A stretch of 6,669 bases of DNA from Spartobacteria bacterium. Its GTDB lineage: Bacteria > Verrucomicrobiota > Verrucomicrobiia > Chthoniobacterales > Chthoniobacteraceae. This document shows, piece after piece, positions 5,772 to 6,669 of this stretch (position 1 is the first letter of the stretch; the number at the start of each line of letters is the position of its first letter). Below the pieces are notes generated by a model. It ran no database searches, was not told the DNA's origin, and saw nothing but the letters and a program-made list of their open reading frames with translations. The translations under genes and the position numbers were made by a program. The DNA lies in NCBI GenBank assembly GCA_025355595.1, contig JANXZI010000415.1, forward strand, positions 1-6,669. Reading direction: 5' to 3'.

Positions 5772-6443
5772 CTACTCTGCCCGCACGCAATACCCGACGC
5801 CGCGTACAGTCTGGATGAGCTTCACTTCCTCGCCGTCGTCCACTTTCCGGCGCAGCCGCTGGATGTACACGTCCACGAGATTCGTGCCGGGATCGAAGTG
5901 ATACTCCCACACGCGTTCGATGAGCTGCGTGCGCGTGACGACCTGGGCGGGCAGCCGCATGAGGTGCTCGAGCAGGCGGAATTCGCGCGCGGTGAGATTG
6001 ATTCGGCGGGTTCCGCGGGTGACTTCGCGGGTCACGAGATTCATCACCAAGTCGCCGACTTTGTACAGCGTGATGGTCTCGCCTGTGACGCGTCGCACGA
6101 GCGCACGGATCCGCGCGACCACCTCGTCCATGGAAAAAGGTTTCGCCATGTAGTCGTCCGCGCCGAGATTCAGTCCCTCGATCCGCTCGTTCACATCGCC
6201 GCGCGCGGTGATGATCATCACCGGTGCCGTCACCTTCCGCGTGCGCAGCGTCTTCAGCACGCTCAGGCCGTCACGCTTCGGCAGCATGATATCAATGACG
6301 ATCGCATCGTAGGGCGTCTTCGTCGCGCGTTCGAGGCCGTCCTCGCCGTCGCCACTGATGTCCACCTGGAATCCCTGCTCCTGCAGACCCTTCTTCAGCA
6401 GGCTCGCGATCTTGGCTTCGTCTTCGATGACCAGTAGCTTCAT
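5772..6443 (-). CDS. Response regulator, OmpR/PhoB family (CusR/CopR-like)
   Basis: A 223-residue DNA-binding regulator and first gene of the two-component operon. The receiver domain (1-117) has acidic pocket residues E7 and D8, phosphoacceptor D51 in VIDIMLP, T79 in MIITA and K101 in MAKPFS. The output domain (about 125-222) is an OmpR-type winged helix, with LTAREFRLLEHLMR (150-163), QVVTRTQLIERVWEYHFDPGTNLVDVYIQRLRRKVD (167-202, recognition helix) and the C-terminal hairpin LIQTVRGVGYCVRAE. Overall it resembles regulators of metal-efflux operons. The ATG (CAT at 6441-6443) is the only start that keeps the canonical KLLVIEDE opening; no strong Shine-Dalgarno precedes it. The stop (CTA at 5772-5774) is 3 bases from the kinase start. 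Autoregulation through the palindrome at 6487-6507 is plausible. No efflux or oxidase gene is present in the window, so its targets lie elsewhere. Confidence 0.94.
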   Translation of the reverse strand: MKLLVIEDEAKIASLLKKGLQEQGFQVDISGDGEDGLERATKTPYDAIVIDIMLPKRDGLSVLKTLRTRKVTAPVMIITARGDVNERIEGLNLGADDYMAKPFSMDEVVARIRALVRRVTGETITLYKVGDLVMNLVTREVTRGTRRINLTAREFRLLEHLMRLPAQVVTRTQLIERVWEYHFDPGTNLVDVYIQRLRRKVDDGEEVKLIQTVRGVGYCVRAE

Positions 6444-6486
6444 AAGTGCCGAGCTTGATCCACCGCACGCCGGATAGCTTGGAAAA

Positions 6487-6507
6487 ATGACATAAATTCC
6501 GTGTCAT
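6487..6507. promoter_or_regulatory. Palindrome ATGACA-N9-TGTCAT upstream of the response regulator
   Basis: A perfect 6-base inverted repeat (6487-6492 and 6502-6507) lies 44 bases before the regulator's ATG, inside its presumed promoter. The half-sites, with the preceding A-run, are the same as those of the enterobacterial CusR copper box (AAAATGACA with TGTCATTTT), but the gap is 9 rather than 4 bases. It is a candidate autoregulatory operator. No convincing -35/-10 pair could be placed around it on the minus strand. Confidence 0.4.
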
Positions 6508-6582
6508 GCGGGGAAGGGTTGAAAGTTGCCTGCTTATCCGGTTGCTTGACAATGGACGGCAAGTGGAAGGTTCCGAAAATAG

Positions 6583-6602
6583 CCCAGTGCTTCAGCACTG
6601 GG
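6583..6602. repeat. Perfect 8-bp stem-loop (possible REP element or terminator)
   Basis: CCCAGTGC (6583-6590) pairs exactly with GCACTGGG (6595-6602) around a TTCA loop. Read on the minus strand the hairpin is followed by CTATTTT, so it could act as a weak intrinsic terminator for a minus-strand gene beyond the right edge. A-rich tracts flank both sides. Its company with a second palindrome at 6628-6669 makes a dispersed palindromic repeat unit equally likely. Confidence 0.5.
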
Positions 6603-6627
6603 AAAAGGGCCAGAAAAAAGGCGACAA

Positions 6628-6669
6628 GTCCCGCAAGGGACGGCAGAACGGTTCTTCCATCCCTTGCGG
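6628..6669. repeat. Long imperfect palindrome at right edge
   Basis: Bases 6631-6649 pair with 6651-6669 around a single central base (6650). The outer 10 pairs (CCGCAAGGGA with TCCCTTGCGG) are perfect, followed by two C/A mismatches among the inner pairs. The left arm itself contains a nested hairpin, GTCCC-GCAA-GGGAC (6628-6641), with a GNRA-type loop. The window ends inside the right arm, so the true palindrome may be longer. Together with 6583-6602 it fills the stretch upstream of the regulator promoter, where no gene is seen. Confidence 0.5.

Noticed and set aside
5586..6437. 283-codon open frame on the plus strand opposite the two-component genes
   Set aside because: Composition artefact of the GC-rich antisense strand. 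The minus strand has every receiver and winged-helix motif.
6546..6580. Plus-strand promoter with TTGACA at 6546-6551
   Set aside because: No acceptable -10 lies 16-18 bases downstream (the sequence there is GGTTCC-like), and no plus-strand gene follows within the window.

Overview
The window is GC-rich bacterial chromosome. Gene content and style (two feoA-like genes in front of a feoB whose gate motif reads FACAIPGIMATRT, weak Shine-Dalgarno sequences, hairpin-rich intergenic repeats) suggest a Verrucomicrobiota-type or related PVC-group organism. That assignment comes from general recognition, not a search, and is only moderately secure. No rRNA, tRNA, CRISPR array, transposase gene or phage gene is visible.

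Layout, left to right. (1) 1-673, plus strand: C-terminal two thirds of a COMT-type SAM-dependent O-methyltransferase, cut by the left edge. (2) 674-793: short spacer with small inverted repeats. (3) 794-1390, minus strand: an unrecognised exported protein with a signal peptide, of visibly lower GC than its neighbours. (4) 1391-1604: divergent intergenic region with a run of three small hairpins (1423-1480), then two Fur-box-like palindromes in tandem (1542-1558 and 1565-1581). (5) 1605-4340, plus strand: a compact ferrous-iron uptake operon made of a Cys-rich FeoA-like protein, a conventional FeoA, a full-length FeoB, and a 44-residue FeoB-associated Cys-rich membrane peptide overlapping the feoB stop. 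(6) 4359-6443, minus strand: a two-component system, response regulator first and histidine kinase second with 3 bases between them, most like the heavy-metal (CusRS/CopRS/CzcRS) subfamily and convergent with the feo operon. (7) 6444-6669: non-coding. It holds an ATGACA-N9-TGTCAT palindrome just upstream of the regulator and, at the right edge, a cluster of palindromic elements that looks like a dispersed intergenic repeat.

How it fits together: FeoB moves Fe2+ across the inner membrane, driven or gated by its N-terminal G domain. The two FeoA-type SH3-fold proteins and the Cys-rich peptide are probable cytoplasmic or membrane accessories. The tandem palindromes in front of the operon are where iron-responsive repression would be expected. 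The adjacent two-component system would sense a periplasmic signal, by family probably a metal ion, but no efflux target gene lies in the window. The most noteworthy items are the CPNCPHC-bearing FeoA paralogue, the tandem Fur-like operators, the CusR-like half-sites upstream of the regulator, and the two clusters of intergenic hairpins.
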